A stretch of 8,943 nucleotides of DNA from Verrucomicrobiaceae bacterium UBA2429 (GCA_002343505.1 DDQZ01000084.1:44730-53672), one strand, 5' to 3'. Shown: positions 1 to 8,558, counted from the stretch's first letter. Translations and numbers: made by a program. The notes: generated by a model not told the origin, from the letters alone.

Positions 1-1719
1 GCAGTAGGCGTTGTTGTTGCCGCCTTGGGTGCGCCCGCGCTCGTCGCCGGCGGTGAGGAAGGGCACGCCGACGGAGGTGAAAAGAGTGGCGAGCAGGCTG
101 CGCTTCAGGCGCGCGCGGCGCTGGAGGATGGCGGGGTCGTCGGTGGGGCCTTCGACGCCGCAGTTGGTGCTGTGGTTGCTGCTGTCGCCGTCGCGGTTGT
201 CCTCGCCGTTCGCCTCGTTGTGCTTGCGGGAGTAGCTGACGAGGTCGGCGAGAGTGAAGCCGTCGTGGGAGGTGATGAAATTGACGCTGCTGAGGGCGGG
301 GCGCTGGCTCCAGCCGTACACGTCCTGGCTGCCGCAGAAACGCTTGGCGAAACTGGCGGTGGAGCCGGGGCTGTTCGTCCAGAAACGCCGCACGCTGTCG
401 CGGTATTTGCCATTGAGCTCGCGCCAGGGTTCGGGGAAGGCGCCGACCTGGTAGCTGTCCATGCGCATGATGTCCCAGGGCTCGGCGATGAGCTTCACCT
501 GGGAAAGGACGGGATCCTGGGCGGCGGCGGCGAGGAACTGGCTGTTGGAGTCGAATGCGTCACGCCCGTCGCGGGCGACGGTGACGGCGAGATCGAAGCG
601 GAAGCCGTCCACATGCATTTCGGTGACCCAGTAACGGAGGCTGTCGAGGATGAGGCGGAGGGCCGGGGGGCTGGCGGAGTTCACGGCATTGCCGCAGCCG
701 GTGACATTGATGTAGCTGGCGCCGTGCTCGTGAAAGCTGTGCCGGTAGTAGAGGCGGTCGTCCAGGCCGCGGAACATGAGCGTGGGGCCGCGCTCGTCGC
801 CCTCGGCGGTGTGGTTGTAGACGACATCGAGGATGACCTCAAGACCGGCTTCGTGAAGAGCGCGGACCATTTGTTTGAACTCGCGCACGCAGCCTTCGGG
901 GTCGCGCGCGGCGGCGTACTCGTTGTGCGGGGCGAAGAAGCCGATGGTGTTGTAGCCCCAGTAGTTGGTGAGGCCTTTTTCGAGCAGGAATTGGTCGTCC
1001 AGATGCTGGTGGACGGGCAGGAGCTGGAGGCTGGTGACGCTGAGGTCCTTCAGGTAGCGGATGACCTCCGGGCGGGCCAGCCCGGCGTAGGTGCCGCGCA
1101 GACTGGCGGGCACGCGCGGATGGGTGCGGGTGAAGCCTTTGACGTGCAGTTCGTAGAGCACGGTGTCCGCCCAGGGGATGAGCGGGCGCTCGTCGCCCCG
1201 CCAGTCGAAGTCGCCGGAGATGACGGCGGATTTCAAGGCGGTGGGGCCGTTGTCCACGGAGCCCGGCCCGGTTCCAGGACCGTGGGTGTTGAGCATTCCG
1301 GTGCGTCCGTCCGGAACACCGGCAATGGCGAGCGCGTACGGATCCAGCAGGAGCTTGTTCGGATTGTAGCGCAGCGCTTTGTCAGGCATCCACGGGCCGT
1401 GGGCGCGGTATCCGTAAAGGGTGCCGGGGCGCGCGCCTTTGACAAAGACGCTCCACAGGTCGCGCTCGCCGCGGGTCATGGAGTGCCGCCCGGTCTCAGT
1501 GTCCGGGGCGAAGGGTGAGTAGAGGCAAAGCTCGACCGCCGTGGCATGCCGGGAGAAGACCGTGAAGTGCGCGCCGTTTTTGGTCAGCGTCACTCCGGGG
1601 GGCAGGGGATCGGGAAGGATGGTTTTTTCCTGGGAGAAAAGCACGGCTTCGTCTAGCGCAGGGATCGGGCCGGGGCGAGAAGGGAATTTGAGCCGCTGAG
1701 GCCCGGAAAGCGGCGGCAT
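1..1719 (-). CDS. glgX: Glycogen debranching enzyme GlgX (3' end beyond the left edge)
   Basis: GH13-family alpha-1,6-glucosidase that removes limit-dextrin branches during glycogen breakdown in the cytoplasm. My translation of the minus strand gives 573 open codons from the ATG at 1719 to the window edge. An N-terminal CBM48-like beta-sandwich covers about residues 40-165 ([21 protein letters not shown]), followed by the GH13 barrel. The barrel shows [11 protein letters not shown] (188-197), [17 protein letters not shown] (252-268), region [11 protein letters not shown] (298-307), region II GFRFDLA with nucleophile D376, region III AEPWD with acid/base E413, and region IV FITSHDG with D486. 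The open frame ends in [17 protein letters not shown], typical of GlgX and isoamylases. Family members are usually about 650-720 residues, so roughly 100-150 are missing here. The first ~30 residues look like a poorly conserved extension. A GTG at codon 26 (1642-1644) is an alternative start, and no strong Shine-Dalgarno precedes either. It is divergent from trpB, and no other glg gene is visible. Confidence 0.95.
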   Translation of the reverse strand, partial: MPPLSGPQRLKFPSRPGPIPALDEAVLFSQEKTILPDPLPPGVTLTKNGAHFTVFSRHATAVELCLYSPFAPDTETGRHSMTRGERDLWSVFVKGARPGTLYGYRAHGPWMPDKALRYNPNKLLLDPYALAIAGVPDGRTGMLNTHGPGTGPGSVDNGPTALKSAVISGDFDWRGDERPLIPWADTVLYELHVKGFTRTHPRVPASLRGTYAGLARPEVIRYLKDLSVTSLQLLPVHQHLDDQFLLEKGLTNYWGYNTIGFFAPHNEYAAARDPEGCVREFKQMVRALHEAGLEVILDVVYNHTAEGDERGPTLMFRGLDDRLYYRHSFHEHGASYINVTGCGNAVNSASPPALRLILDSLRYWVTEMHVDGFRFDLAVTVARDGRDAFDSNSQFLAAAAQDPVLSQVKLIAEPWDIMRMDSYQVGAFPEPWRELNGKYRDSVRRFWTNSPGSTASFAKRFCGSQDVYGWSQRPALSSVNFITSHDGFTLADLVSYSRKHNEANGEDNRDGDSSNHSTNCGVEGPTDDPAILQRRARLKRSLLATLFTSVGVPFLTAGDERGRTQGGNNNAYC

Positions 1720-1732
1720 GTGTTTCCGGTCT

Positions 1733-1760
1733 TTGCCAAACCGCGTATCCGTTTTATTCT
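1733..1760 (+). promoter_or_regulatory. Candidate sigma70-type promoter for trpB
   Basis: TTGCCA at 1733-1738 matches the -35 consensus at 5 of 6 positions. TATTCT at 1755-1760 matches the -10 at 4 of 6. The spacer is 16 nt. A start site 6-8 nt after the -10 would fall at about 1766-1768, only 2-4 nt before the trpB ATG, so the transcript would be leaderless or nearly so. That fits the absence of any Shine-Dalgarno in the C-rich stretch before the ATG. The assignment rests on sequence matching only; the true promoter could lie inside glgX instead. Confidence 0.4.
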
Positions 1761-1769
1761 CCGCGCCCC

Positions 1770-2996
1770 ATGACTGCCGCCACCATCCTCCCGCTTCCTG
1801 TGCTGCCAGACGCCCACGGCCACTTCGGCAAATACGGCGGCATGTTTGTCCCCGAGACGTTGATGTCGGCTCTCACCGAACTATCCGGCCATTACGAGAA
1901 AGCCAAGGCGGACCCGGCTTTCCAAAAAGAGCTCGACGGCCTGCTGCATGAGTATGTCGGCCGCCCCACGCCGCTTTACTTCGCCGAGCGCTGGACCGAA
2001 AAGCTCGGCGGCGCGAGGATCTACCTCAAACGCGAGGACCTGCTCCACACCGGCGCCCACAAGATCAACAACGCGCTCGGCCAGATCCTGCTGGCGAAGC
2101 GCCTCGGAAAAAACCGCATCATCGCCGAAACCGGCGCCGGCCAGCACGGCGTGGCCACGGCCACGGTGTGCGCGCGCTTCGGCTTCGACTGCACCATTTA
2201 CATGGGCAAGGTGGACATGGAGCGCCAGGCGCTGAACGTGGCCCGCATGAGGTTTCTGGGGGCCAAGGTCGTGGCCGTGACCGCAGGTCAAGCCACGCTC
2301 AAGGAAGCCGTGAACGAGGCCATGCGCGACTGGGTGACGAACGTGCGCACCACGCATTACATCCTCGGCTCCGCTCTCGGCTCGCATCCGTTCCCGATGA
2401 TGGTGCGCGACTTCCATCGCGTGATCGGCGTGGAGGCCCGCCGGCAGATTCTGGAGCGCGAGGGCCGCCTGCCCGACCTGCTCGTGGCCTGCGTGGGCGG
2501 TGGCAGCAATTCCATCGGCCTTTTCCATCCGTTCTTGAATGACGAGGGCGTGCGCATGACCGGCGTGGAGGCCGGCGGAGACGGCATCATCCCCGAACGC
2601 CATGCCGCCCGCTTCCAGGGCGGCCGTCTCGGCGTGCTCCAAGGCACGAAGACCTGGCTCCTCGCCAATGCCGACGGCCAGATCGAGCTGACCCACAGCG
2701 TCAGCGCCGGCCTCGACTACGCCGCCATCGGCCCCGAGCACGCATGGCTGCACGATCAGGGGCGCGTGACCTACAACTACGCCACCGACGAGGAGGCGCT
2801 CGCCGCCTTCCAGGAACTCAGCGCCGTGGAGGGCATCATCCCGGCTCTCGAAAGCTCCCACGCCGCCGCCGAGGTCCGCAAAGTGGCGCCCACGATGCGC
2901 AGGGATCAGATCATCCTGGTCAACCTTAGCGGACGTGGCGACAAGGACGTGGCCCAGGCCGCGCGCATGATCTTTGGCGAGGAGTTGAAGTTCTGA
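1770..2996 (+). CDS. trpB: Tryptophan synthase beta chain
   Basis: PLP enzyme that condenses indole with L-serine to give tryptophan; it normally forms an alpha2beta2 complex with TrpA in the cytoplasm. The 408 residues compare with about 397 in E. coli. Conserved landmarks are [12 protein letters not shown] (21-32), [12 protein letters not shown] (64-75), [11 protein letters not shown] with the PLP Schiff-base lysine K98, [11 protein letters not shown] with catalytic E120, [16 protein letters not shown] (200-215), the phosphate loop CVGGGSNS (241-248), SAGLDY (312-317), GPEHAWLHD (321-329), ALESSHA with E361, and LSGRGDKD with S388. All key residues sit at the E. coli number plus 11, so the difference from E. 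coli is an N-terminal extension and the core has no gaps. This is the TrpB1 (TrpA-dependent) type. No trpA, trpF or other trp gene lies in the window: the next gene downstream is unrelated and 53 bp away. There is no Shine-Dalgarno before the ATG. Confidence 0.98.
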   Translation: MTAATILPLPVLPDAHGHFGKYGGMFVPETLMSALTELSGHYEKAKADPAFQKELDGLLHEYVGRPTPLYFAERWTEKLGGARIYLKREDLLHTGAHKINNALGQILLAKRLGKNRIIAETGAGQHGVATATVCARFGFDCTIYMGKVDMERQALNVARMRFLGAKVVAVTAGQATLKEAVNEAMRDWVTNVRTTHYILGSALGSHPFPMMVRDFHRVIGVEARRQILEREGRLPDLLVACVGGGSNSIGLFHPFLNDEGVRMTGVEAGGDGIIPERHAARFQGGRLGVLQGTKTWLLANADGQIELTHSVSAGLDYAAIGPEHAWLHDQGRVTYNYATDEEALAAFQELSAVEGIIPALESSHAAAEVRKVAPTMRRDQIILVNLSGRGDKDVAQAARMIFGEELKF

Positions 2997-3026
2997 GCGG
3001 CCGCTACGGGTGAAATACGCTCCCTC

Positions 3027-3032
3027 AAGGAG
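3027..3032 (+). promoter_or_regulatory. Possible ribosome binding site with long spacing
   Basis: AAGGAG is a near-perfect Shine-Dalgarno core and the only one upstream of the 3050 ATG, but it lies 17 nt from it, well beyond the usual 5-10 nt. No alternative start codon at normal spacing would keep the signal peptide. Either this site works poorly, a secondary structure shortens the effective spacing, or it is coincidental. Confidence 0.3.
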
Positions 3033-3049
3033 ACGTTCCCGCCGCAGCC

Positions 3050-6000
3050 ATGCTCCGTCCCATCCTGCTCTCCCTCCTCGCCTTCGCCGCTCACGCGCAG
3101 ACTGCCGCTGATTTGCTTTCCCAATCCGGCGTGAAAGGCGGCCTCGTCGTCCATGTCGGCGCTGCCGATGCGAAGCTCGTCACGGGCTTGCGCGCCAACG
3201 AGTCCTACCAGGTGCGCGCTTTGACCCGCGATGCGGCGGCGCTCGAAAAGCTGCGCGCGGACATCGGAGCGGACTACGGCGCGGTTTCGGCGGACCTGCT
3301 GAGCACGCCGCATTTGCCTTTCATCGAGAACCTCGTGAACCTGCTGGTGGTGGAGGACGCGCAAGTAACGCGCGAGGAGATTGACCGCGTGCTGGTGCCG
3401 AACGGGGTGGCTTTGATCAAGAAGGACGGCGGCTGGGAAAAGATCGTCAAACCGCGTCCCGCCGAGATGGACGACTGGACGCATTACGCCTACGACAGCA
3501 AAGGCAACCTGACCTCGAAGGACATGCTCGTCGGTCCGCCCAAGCGGATGCAGTGGGTGGGCAATCCGCGCTGGTCGCGCCACCACGACCGCATGTCGTC
3601 GGTATCGGCGAAGGTGTCCGAGGGCGGCCGCATTTTCTACATCATGGACGAGGGCAGCCGCATCTCCATCCTCGTGCCGCCGAAGTGGATGCTCATCGCG
3701 CGCGACGCCTTCAACGGCACGGTGCTGTGGAAAAAGGAGATCCCCGAATGGAGCACGCACCTGTGGCCGTTGAAGTCCGGCCCCACCCAGCTCACGCGTC
3801 GTCTCGTGGCCATGGATGGCAAGGTCTATGTCACCCTCGGCATCACCGCCGCCATCACCTGCCTGGACGGCGCGACGGGCGAGGTCGTGCGCGAGTATCC
3901 TGAGACGAAAGGCACCGAGGAAATCATCCTGCGCAACGGCACACTCTACGCCCTGGTGAACCCGGAGGCGGACCGCTTGAACAAGGAGTTCGCCGTGCAG
4001 GCGCAGAGCGATCAGAAGCGCGTGGAGACGGAGTTCAACTGGGACGGCAAGCCACGCATCCTGCACGCCATCGCGGCGGACTCGGGCAAGGTGCTGTGGA
4101 AAAAAGAAGACCGCATCGCGCCCATCACCCTCAGCCTGGATGACAAACGCGCGGTGTATTACAACGGCGACGGCCTCGCCTGCCTCGACATCAAGACGGG
4201 CGAGACGAAGTTTGCCGACACCCCGACGCAGCGCCGCGCCTTGTATGAGTTCAACTTCGCCCCGCGCGTGCTGCTGCACGATGACGTGATCCTTTACGCC
4301 GGCGGCGACGGCAGCCAGAAGGCGGTGAACGCCGACACGGGCAAAGACCTCTGGGTGGCCCCGCATGAGAAGAGCGGCTACCGCAGTCCCGAGGACCTCA
4401 TCGTGGCGCAGGGTCTGGTGTGGAATGCGGGCACGCTCAGCGGCAATCAAACCGGCGAGTACACGGGCCGCGATGTTTTGACCGGCGAGGTGAAGAAGCA
4501 ATTCTACCCCGACGTGCCCGAGGGCACCTACTGGTTCCATCACCGCTGCTATCAGGCCAAGGCGACCGAGAAGTTCATCATCCCCAGCCGCACCGGCATT
4601 GAGTATGTGGACATGGAGAAGGAGCACTGGGACCTGCATCATTGGGTGCGCGGCGCCTGTCTGTATGGCGTGCTGCCCGCCAACGGCCTCACCTACGCCG
4701 GGCCGCACAACTGCGCCTGCTATCCCGAGGCGAAGCTTGATGGCATGGCCGTCATGGCCAGCACCGCGCGTTACCCGCTGCCCGCGCACACGCCGGACGA
4801 TCAGCGCCTCAGCAAAGGCCCGGTCTTTGACCAGCCCATTGAGGAAAAAGACGCCGCTGCCGCCGACTGGCCCACCTATCGCGCCGACAACGCCCGCAGC
4901 GGTCATGCGAAGGCCGATCTGCGCAAGGACATGTCGCTCGCCTGGGAAGTGAAGCTCACGCCGCCGCTGAGCACCACCACCATTGCCGCCGGTCTGACGT
5001 TTGTCTCCGAAGTGGACAAACACACGCTGCACGCCATCGAGACCGCCACGGGCAAGACCGCGTGGCGCTTCATCGCCGGGGGCCGCATTGACTCGCCGCC
5101 GACGTATTGGAAGGGCCGCGTCTTCTTTGGCGGCAAGGACGGCTTTGTCTATTGCCTGCGCGCTGCGGATGGGGCGCTCGTTTGGAAATTCCAAGCCGCG
5201 CCTTCCCAGCTCACGCATTGCGCCTGGGAGATGATCGAGTCCGTCTGGCCCGTGCATGGCAGCGTGCTGGTGGAAAACGACCTCGTCTCCTTCGTCGCCG
5301 GTCGCTCCTGTTTCTTGGATGAAGGCCTGTGGTTCTACCGCCTCGACGCCCGCACCGGTGCCATCCAAGTCAAAGAGCACTACGACGACCGCGACCCCGA
5401 AACCGGCGGCCCGCTCAACGACCGCCACAAGACCCTGCAAATGCCCGTGGCCTCCAACGACATCCTCAGCAGCGATGGCAAGTGGACCTTCCTGCGCACG
5501 CAGAAGATCGGCGCCGATGGCAAGCGCGTGGAGATCGGTCCGGTGAGCGGCGACTTCGCCAAACAAGGCGGCGCGCACAAAGGCGAGGGCCAGCATCTTT
5601 TCGCACCGATGGGTTTCCTGGATGACTCCAACTTCCACCGCAGCTACTGGGTCTATGGCAAGAGCTTCGCCGGCGGCCACGGCGGTTATTTCCAGGCCGG
5701 CAAATACGCGCCCGCAGGCCGCGTGCTCGTGCATGACGACAAGAACGTCTATTCGTATGGTCGCGAGGCGAAGTATTACAGGTGGACCACAACCATGGAG
5801 TACACGCTCTTTTCCACACCGAAGGACGCCGCCGAGGAGGCCTACACGAAAGAGGACGCGCTCACCCCGCGCACCGGCAACAGCGTCGTGCTCGGCCCCG
5901 ATGGCAAGCCGCTCGACCCTCAGCCGCCGAAACTCGCCGTCGGAGGCAAGGCCGCGAAGGGCAAGGGGAAAAGCAAGGCCGCGCCTGCCAAGGGCCCCGC

Positions 6001-7009
6001 GCCGCTTGCGGGCTCCGTGCGTTTTCCGAGCAACGCCACCACCGACCCCACCGGCAAAGGCCTCACGATTGAAATGTGGGTGCTGCCTGACCAGGCCAAC
6101 GGCACACTTGTGAATTTCGGCGGTCCGCTCGTCGGTTTCGCCCTGGAGCTTCAGCAAAAGAAGCCCAGCTTCCATGTCCGCTCCGAGTCCAAGCTCAGCA
6201 GCATCTCCGCCAAAGAAGCGCTCGGCGATGGTTGGACGCACGTCACCGCCACGCTTTCCGAGGACAAGACCATGCGCCTATACATCAACGCCCTGCAAGT
6301 CGCCGAAGGCCAGGCCAGCGGCCTGCTCGACAAGTTGCCTGCACGCCCCTTCCTGCTCGGCAATAGCGACGGCGGCGCTTCCGACAGCAAGGTCGGCGGC
6401 TACAGCGGCTTGCTCGACCAGTTCGCCTACTTCACCCGCGCGCTCAGCCCCGCCGAGATCGAGGCCCGCTTCAACGCGCCCGAGGTCACGCCCAAGGACG
6501 CCACCATCGTTTGCAACTTTGACAACGGCGACTCACGCGACTCCTCCGGCAACGACCTCCACGGCATCGGCTCCGGCATGGAGACTGGCAAAGGCAAGGT
6601 CGGCGGCGCGCTTTGGTTCAAAAACAGCCCCGCAGGCGGCGGTGGCGGGCAGCAGCCCGGCAGCTTCGTCAAGCACACTTGGGACCGCTTTGTCCCCATC
6701 GTCGCCCGCAGCATGGCGCTGGCCGGCAACAGCATCCTCGTCGGCGGTCCGCCCGACACCATTGATGAAGAATACGCCTTCGAGCGCCTCGCCGCCCGCG
6801 ACCCCGCCATCCTCAAGGAGCTGGAGGAGCAAAACGAAGCCCTCGAAGGCCGGCGCGGCGCCAAGATGTGGGCCGTAAACGTTGAGACCGGCGAGCAATC
6901 GTCCGGCCTCGAACTCACCGCGCCGCCGGTTTGGGATGGCATCACCAGCGCCAACGGCCAGGTCTTCGTCAGCACCGTGGATGGCCGCTTGCAGTGCTTC
7001 GGGAAGTGA
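3050..7009 (+). CDS. Exported PQQ-like beta-propeller protein with Rossmann-like N-terminus and inserted LamG domain
   Basis: Large (1319 aa) secreted protein of unknown function. Residues 1-17 form a Sec signal peptide (MLRPILLSLLAFAAHA, cleavage before QT). Residues about 25-125 look like a degenerate class I SAM-methyltransferase fold: VVHVGAADAKL, a central NLVNLLVVEDAQ strand, then EIDRVLVPNGVALI. DDWTHY (141-146) and PRWSRHHD (173-180) lead into a first run of PQQ/BamB-type blade motifs: DAFNGTVLW (219-227), LDGATGEV (272-279), DSGKVLW (344-350), LDIKTGET (379-386), ADTGKDLW (428-435), LTGEV (477-481). A Cys/His-rich patch spans 497-557. A second unit starts at DWPTYRADNARSG (606-618), with blades near 661-672, 701-712 and 765-770. 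A Lys/Ala/Gly linker (965-988) and a LamG/concanavalin-like domain (about 990-1190) interrupt it before the closing blade (WAVNVETGE at 1274, ending STVDGRLQCFGK). No CxxCH haem site is seen. PQQ binding itself is unproven, since these repeats often only build a scaffold. The 53-bp gap after trpB would allow cotranscription, but the functions look unrelated. Confidence 0.93.
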   Translation: MLRPILLSLLAFAAHAQTAADLLSQSGVKGGLVVHVGAADAKLVTGLRANESYQVRALTRDAAALEKLRADIGADYGAVSADLLSTPHLPFIENLVNLLVVEDAQVTREEIDRVLVPNGVALIKKDGGWEKIVKPRPAEMDDWTHYAYDSKGNLTSKDMLVGPPKRMQWVGNPRWSRHHDRMSSVSAKVSEGGRIFYIMDEGSRISILVPPKWMLIARDAFNGTVLWKKEIPEWSTHLWPLKSGPTQLTRRLVAMDGKVYVTLGITAAITCLDGATGEVVREYPETKGTEEIILRNGTLYALVNPEADRLNKEFAVQAQSDQKRVETEFNWDGKPRILHAIAADSGKVLWKKEDRIAPITLSLDDKRAVYYNGDGLACLDIKTGETKFADTPTQRRALYEFNFAPRVLLHDDVILYAGGDGSQKAVNADTGKDLWVAPHEKSGYRSPEDLIVAQGLVWNAGTLSGNQTGEYTGRDVLTGEVKKQFYPDVPEGTYWFHHRCYQAKATEKFIIPSRTGIEYVDMEKEHWDLHHWVRGACLYGVLPANGLTYAGPHNCACYPEAKLDGMAVMASTARYPLPAHTPDDQRLSKGPVFDQPIEEKDAAAADWPTYRADNARSGHAKADLRKDMSLAWEVKLTPPLSTTTIAAGLTFVSEVDKHTLHAIETATGKTAWRFIAGGRIDSPPTYWKGRVFFGGKDGFVYCLRAADGALVWKFQAAPSQLTHCAWEMIESVWPVHGSVLVENDLVSFVAGRSCFLDEGLWFYRLDARTGAIQVKEHYDDRDPETGGPLNDRHKTLQMPVASNDILSSDGKWTFLRTQKIGADGKRVEIGPVSGDFAKQGGAHKGEGQHLFAPMGFLDDSNFHRSYWVYGKSFAGGHGGYFQAGKYAPAGRVLVHDDKNVYSYGREAKYYRWTTTMEYTLFSTPKDAAEEAYTKEDALTPRTGNSVVLGPDGKPLDPQPPKLAVGGKAAKGKGKSKAAPAKGPAPLAGSVRFPSNATTDPTGKGLTIEMWVLPDQANGTLVNFGGPLVGFALELQQKKPSFHVRSESKLSSISAKEALGDGWTHVTATLSEDKTMRLYINALQVAEGQASGLLDKLPARPFLLGNSDGGASDSKVGGYSGLLDQFAYFTRALSPAEIEARFNAPEVTPKDATIVCNFDNGDSRDSSGNDLHGIGSGMETGKGKVGGALWFKNSPAGGGGGQQPGSFVKHTWDRFVPIVARSMALAGNSILVGGPPDTIDEEYAFERLAARDPAILKELEEQNEALEGRRGAKMWAVNVETGEQSSGLELTAPPVWDGITSANGQVFVSTVDGRLQCFGK

Positions 7010-7015
7010 GACCGT

Positions 7016-7040
7016 GGAAGCGGTGTTCCCCGCCGCTTTC
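7016..7040. terminator. Weak hairpin between convergent genes
   Basis: GGAAGCGG (7016-7023) can pair with CCGCTTTC (7033-7040), an 8-bp stem with one G-T pair and a 9-nt loop. It lies in the 45-bp gap between the stop of the propeller gene (7009) and the stop of the oppositely oriented oxidoreductase gene (7055), where a bidirectional terminator would be expected. No T-tract follows on either strand, so intrinsic termination is doubtful. Confidence 0.3.
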
Positions 7041-7054
7041 GCGAATCCCCCTCA

Positions 7055-8419
7055 TCAAGCCAGCCGCCAAGGTCCGCGCATCGGACGGGACCGCATCGCA
7101 TCCGCTTCCTCATCGCCGATGACGCGCTCGGCTGCCGGGTCCCAGCGCAGGGACTTGCGTCCGAGGCGCAGGGCGATGTTTGCGAGGTGGGCAATGGTGA
7201 TGGAACGGTGGGCGTATTCGATGGGGGCGGCGGTTTTCACGCCGTCCTGGATGGCATCCACAAAGTTGCGAAAATGGTCTTTGCTCTCATAGAGACGCAG
7301 GTCGCCCTCTTTGAGCGGCTTGCGCAGTTCGACAGGTTCGATCTTCAATCCACCGCGCACGCAGGTGATGCTGCCGAGTTCGCCCTCGAAGGCGATGCCT
7401 GAGCCGAAGTCCATTTGATTCGCCACCCGCACCAGGGTGCCGTCAGCATAACGATACTCGAAGGAAAAGGCGGGCGGCGTGGTGTATAGGGAGCCGGGTT
7501 CCGGCCAGGTCGCCTGCAAATTGGAAAACTCCACCGGACCGCTTTCATCCTGTCCCAGCGCCCACTGGACGATGTCGAGATGATGCGCGCCAAAGTCAGT
7601 GATGTTGCCCCCTGAGTAGTCGTAAAACCAGCGCCAGTTCGAGTGCAGGCGCGCGGGGCAGAAAGGCGCGTCCGGTGCGGGGCCGAGCCAGAGATCGTAG
7701 TTCAGTCCCTCCGGCGCCGGCGCGGGCGAGGTCTGGGCGGCATGGCCGTTGTTGTCGCGATTGTCGCTGGCCAGGCCGACACGGATTTGTTTGAGCTTGC
7801 CGACGCGGCCGTTGCGCACCAGCTCGCAGGCCATGCGGAAATGCACATCGCTGCGCTGCTGGCTGCCGGTCTGCCAGACAATGCCGGCTTTACCGGCCTC
7901 GTCACTCATGAAGCGACCTTCGGCGATGGTGAGGCTCAGCGGCTTCTCGCAGTAGATGTGCTTGCCCGCGCGCGCGGCGGCCACGGCTTGCAGCGCGTGC
8001 CAGTGGTCGGGTGTGGCGATCTGCACGGCGTCCACATCCGCGCGCTGGAGCAGCTCGCGGAAGTCCTCATGAGTGGAGCAGCCTGCGCCATCGTAAGTCT
8101 TGTCCACCAGACGCCGCATCGGCTCGCGACCGAGAGTGCCGGCTTTTTTGATGATGCCTTTGTTGTACCTGTCGGATTCGCGCTCGACATCACAGACGGC
8201 GATGACCTGGACGCGCGGATCGTTGAGGAAATTCTTCACCACATCCGTGCCGCGCCCGCCGCAGCCGATGAGGCCGAGCGTGGTGCGGTTCGAGGGCGCG
8301 GGGCGTCCGTCTTTGCCAAGCGCGGAGGCCGGGATGATGACGGGAAAGCCGAGCGCGCCGAGGCTGGCGGCGGTCTGGCGGAGGAAGCGGCGGCGGTTGG
8401 CGCGTGCGGCGTGATGCAT
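7055..8419 (-). CDS. Tat-exported Gfo/Idh/MocA family oxidoreductase
   Basis: NAD(P)-dependent sugar or cyclitol oxidoreductase family protein, 454 aa, exported folded with its cofactor. The N-terminus carries a twin-arginine signal, NRRRFLRQ (8-15), then a hydrophobic stretch (16-30) and an ASA cleavage site at 31-33. The Rossmann domain has GLIGCGGRG (49-57), the acidic strand end VIAVCDVER (72-80), ATPDHWHALQAV (135-146) and the hallmark GKHIYCEKPLS with EKP at 158-160. The C-terminal half has WRWFYDYSGGN (262-272) and the catalytic-region motif DFGAHHLDIVQWAL (275-288), with D275, H279 and D282. The ATG at 8419 puts the Tat motif at the right distance from the N-terminus; only a weak AGG precedes it. 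Such Tat-bearing members are abundant in Planctomycetota and Verrucomicrobiota and include relatives of GH109 glycosidases, so either oxidoreductase or NAD-dependent glycosidase activity is possible. The substrate cannot be told. The gene converges on the propeller gene and probably has its own promoter. Confidence 0.96.
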   Translation of the reverse strand: MHHAARANRRRFLRQTAASLGALGFPVIIPASALGKDGRPAPSNRTTLGLIGCGGRGTDVVKNFLNDPRVQVIAVCDVERESDRYNKGIIKKAGTLGREPMRRLVDKTYDGAGCSTHEDFRELLQRADVDAVQIATPDHWHALQAVAAARAGKHIYCEKPLSLTIAEGRFMSDEAGKAGIVWQTGSQQRSDVHFRMACELVRNGRVGKLKQIRVGLASDNRDNNGHAAQTSPAPAPEGLNYDLWLGPAPDAPFCPARLHSNWRWFYDYSGGNITDFGAHHLDIVQWALGQDESGPVEFSNLQATWPEPGSLYTTPPAFSFEYRYADGTLVRVANQMDFGSGIAFEGELGSITCVRGGLKIEPVELRKPLKEGDLRLYESKDHFRNFVDAIQDGVKTAAPIEYAHRSITIAHLANIALRLGRKSLRWDPAAERVIGDEEADAMRSRPMRGPWRLA

Positions 8420-8451
8420 GACCTGTTCTCGAACGCGCCGTGAGACCGCGT

Positions 8452-8457
8452 TTTATA
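8452..8457 (-). promoter_or_regulatory. Candidate -10 element for the oxidoreductase gene
   Basis: Read on the minus strand, TATAAA lies 32 nt before the ATG at 8419, which would leave a leader of about 25 nt. The best -35 at a 17-nt spacing (8475-8480, TCGGAA) matches only 3 of 6 consensus positions, so the call rests mainly on the -10. An independent promoter makes sense because a terminator at 8667-8705 would stop transcripts arriving from the right. Confidence 0.35.
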
Positions 8458-8558
8458 CTTCCCGTCATCTCAAATTCCGAAATTGGCAGTTGGAGTCACG
8501 CGTGTTGGAGCATTGGAAACCCAGCACTTCAAGAGTCCGTGCGAGGGAGGGACCGATG

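Noticed and set aside
25..1518. 497-codon plus-strand open frame over glgX
   Set aside because: The minus strand here encodes all GH13 catalytic motifs of GlgX, and the plus frame has low-complexity composition and no motif.
1881..2861. 326-codon minus-strand open frame opposite trpB
   Set aside because: An antisense shadow of an unmistakable trpB, with no domain of its own.
2997..3004. GCGGCCGC palindrome after the trpB stop as a terminator
   Set aside because: It is a self-complementary 8-mer with no loop and no T-tract, expected by chance in GC-rich DNA.
4538..4720. Covalent haem (cytochrome c) site in the propeller protein
   Set aside because: The cysteines are in CAC and isolated contexts; there is no CxxCH anywhere in the protein.
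2906..6241. 1111-codon open frame on the minus strand opposite the propeller gene
   Set aside because: It mirrors the plus-strand gene, whose product has a signal peptide and recognisable domains. The antisense translation is Gly/Ala/Val/His-rich with no motif and also overlaps the trpB end. Long antisense frames are expected with this GC-rich codon use.
7643..8443. 266-codon plus-strand open frame opposite the oxidoreductase gene
   Set aside because: An antisense shadow; the minus strand carries the Tat signal, Rossmann and EKP motifs.
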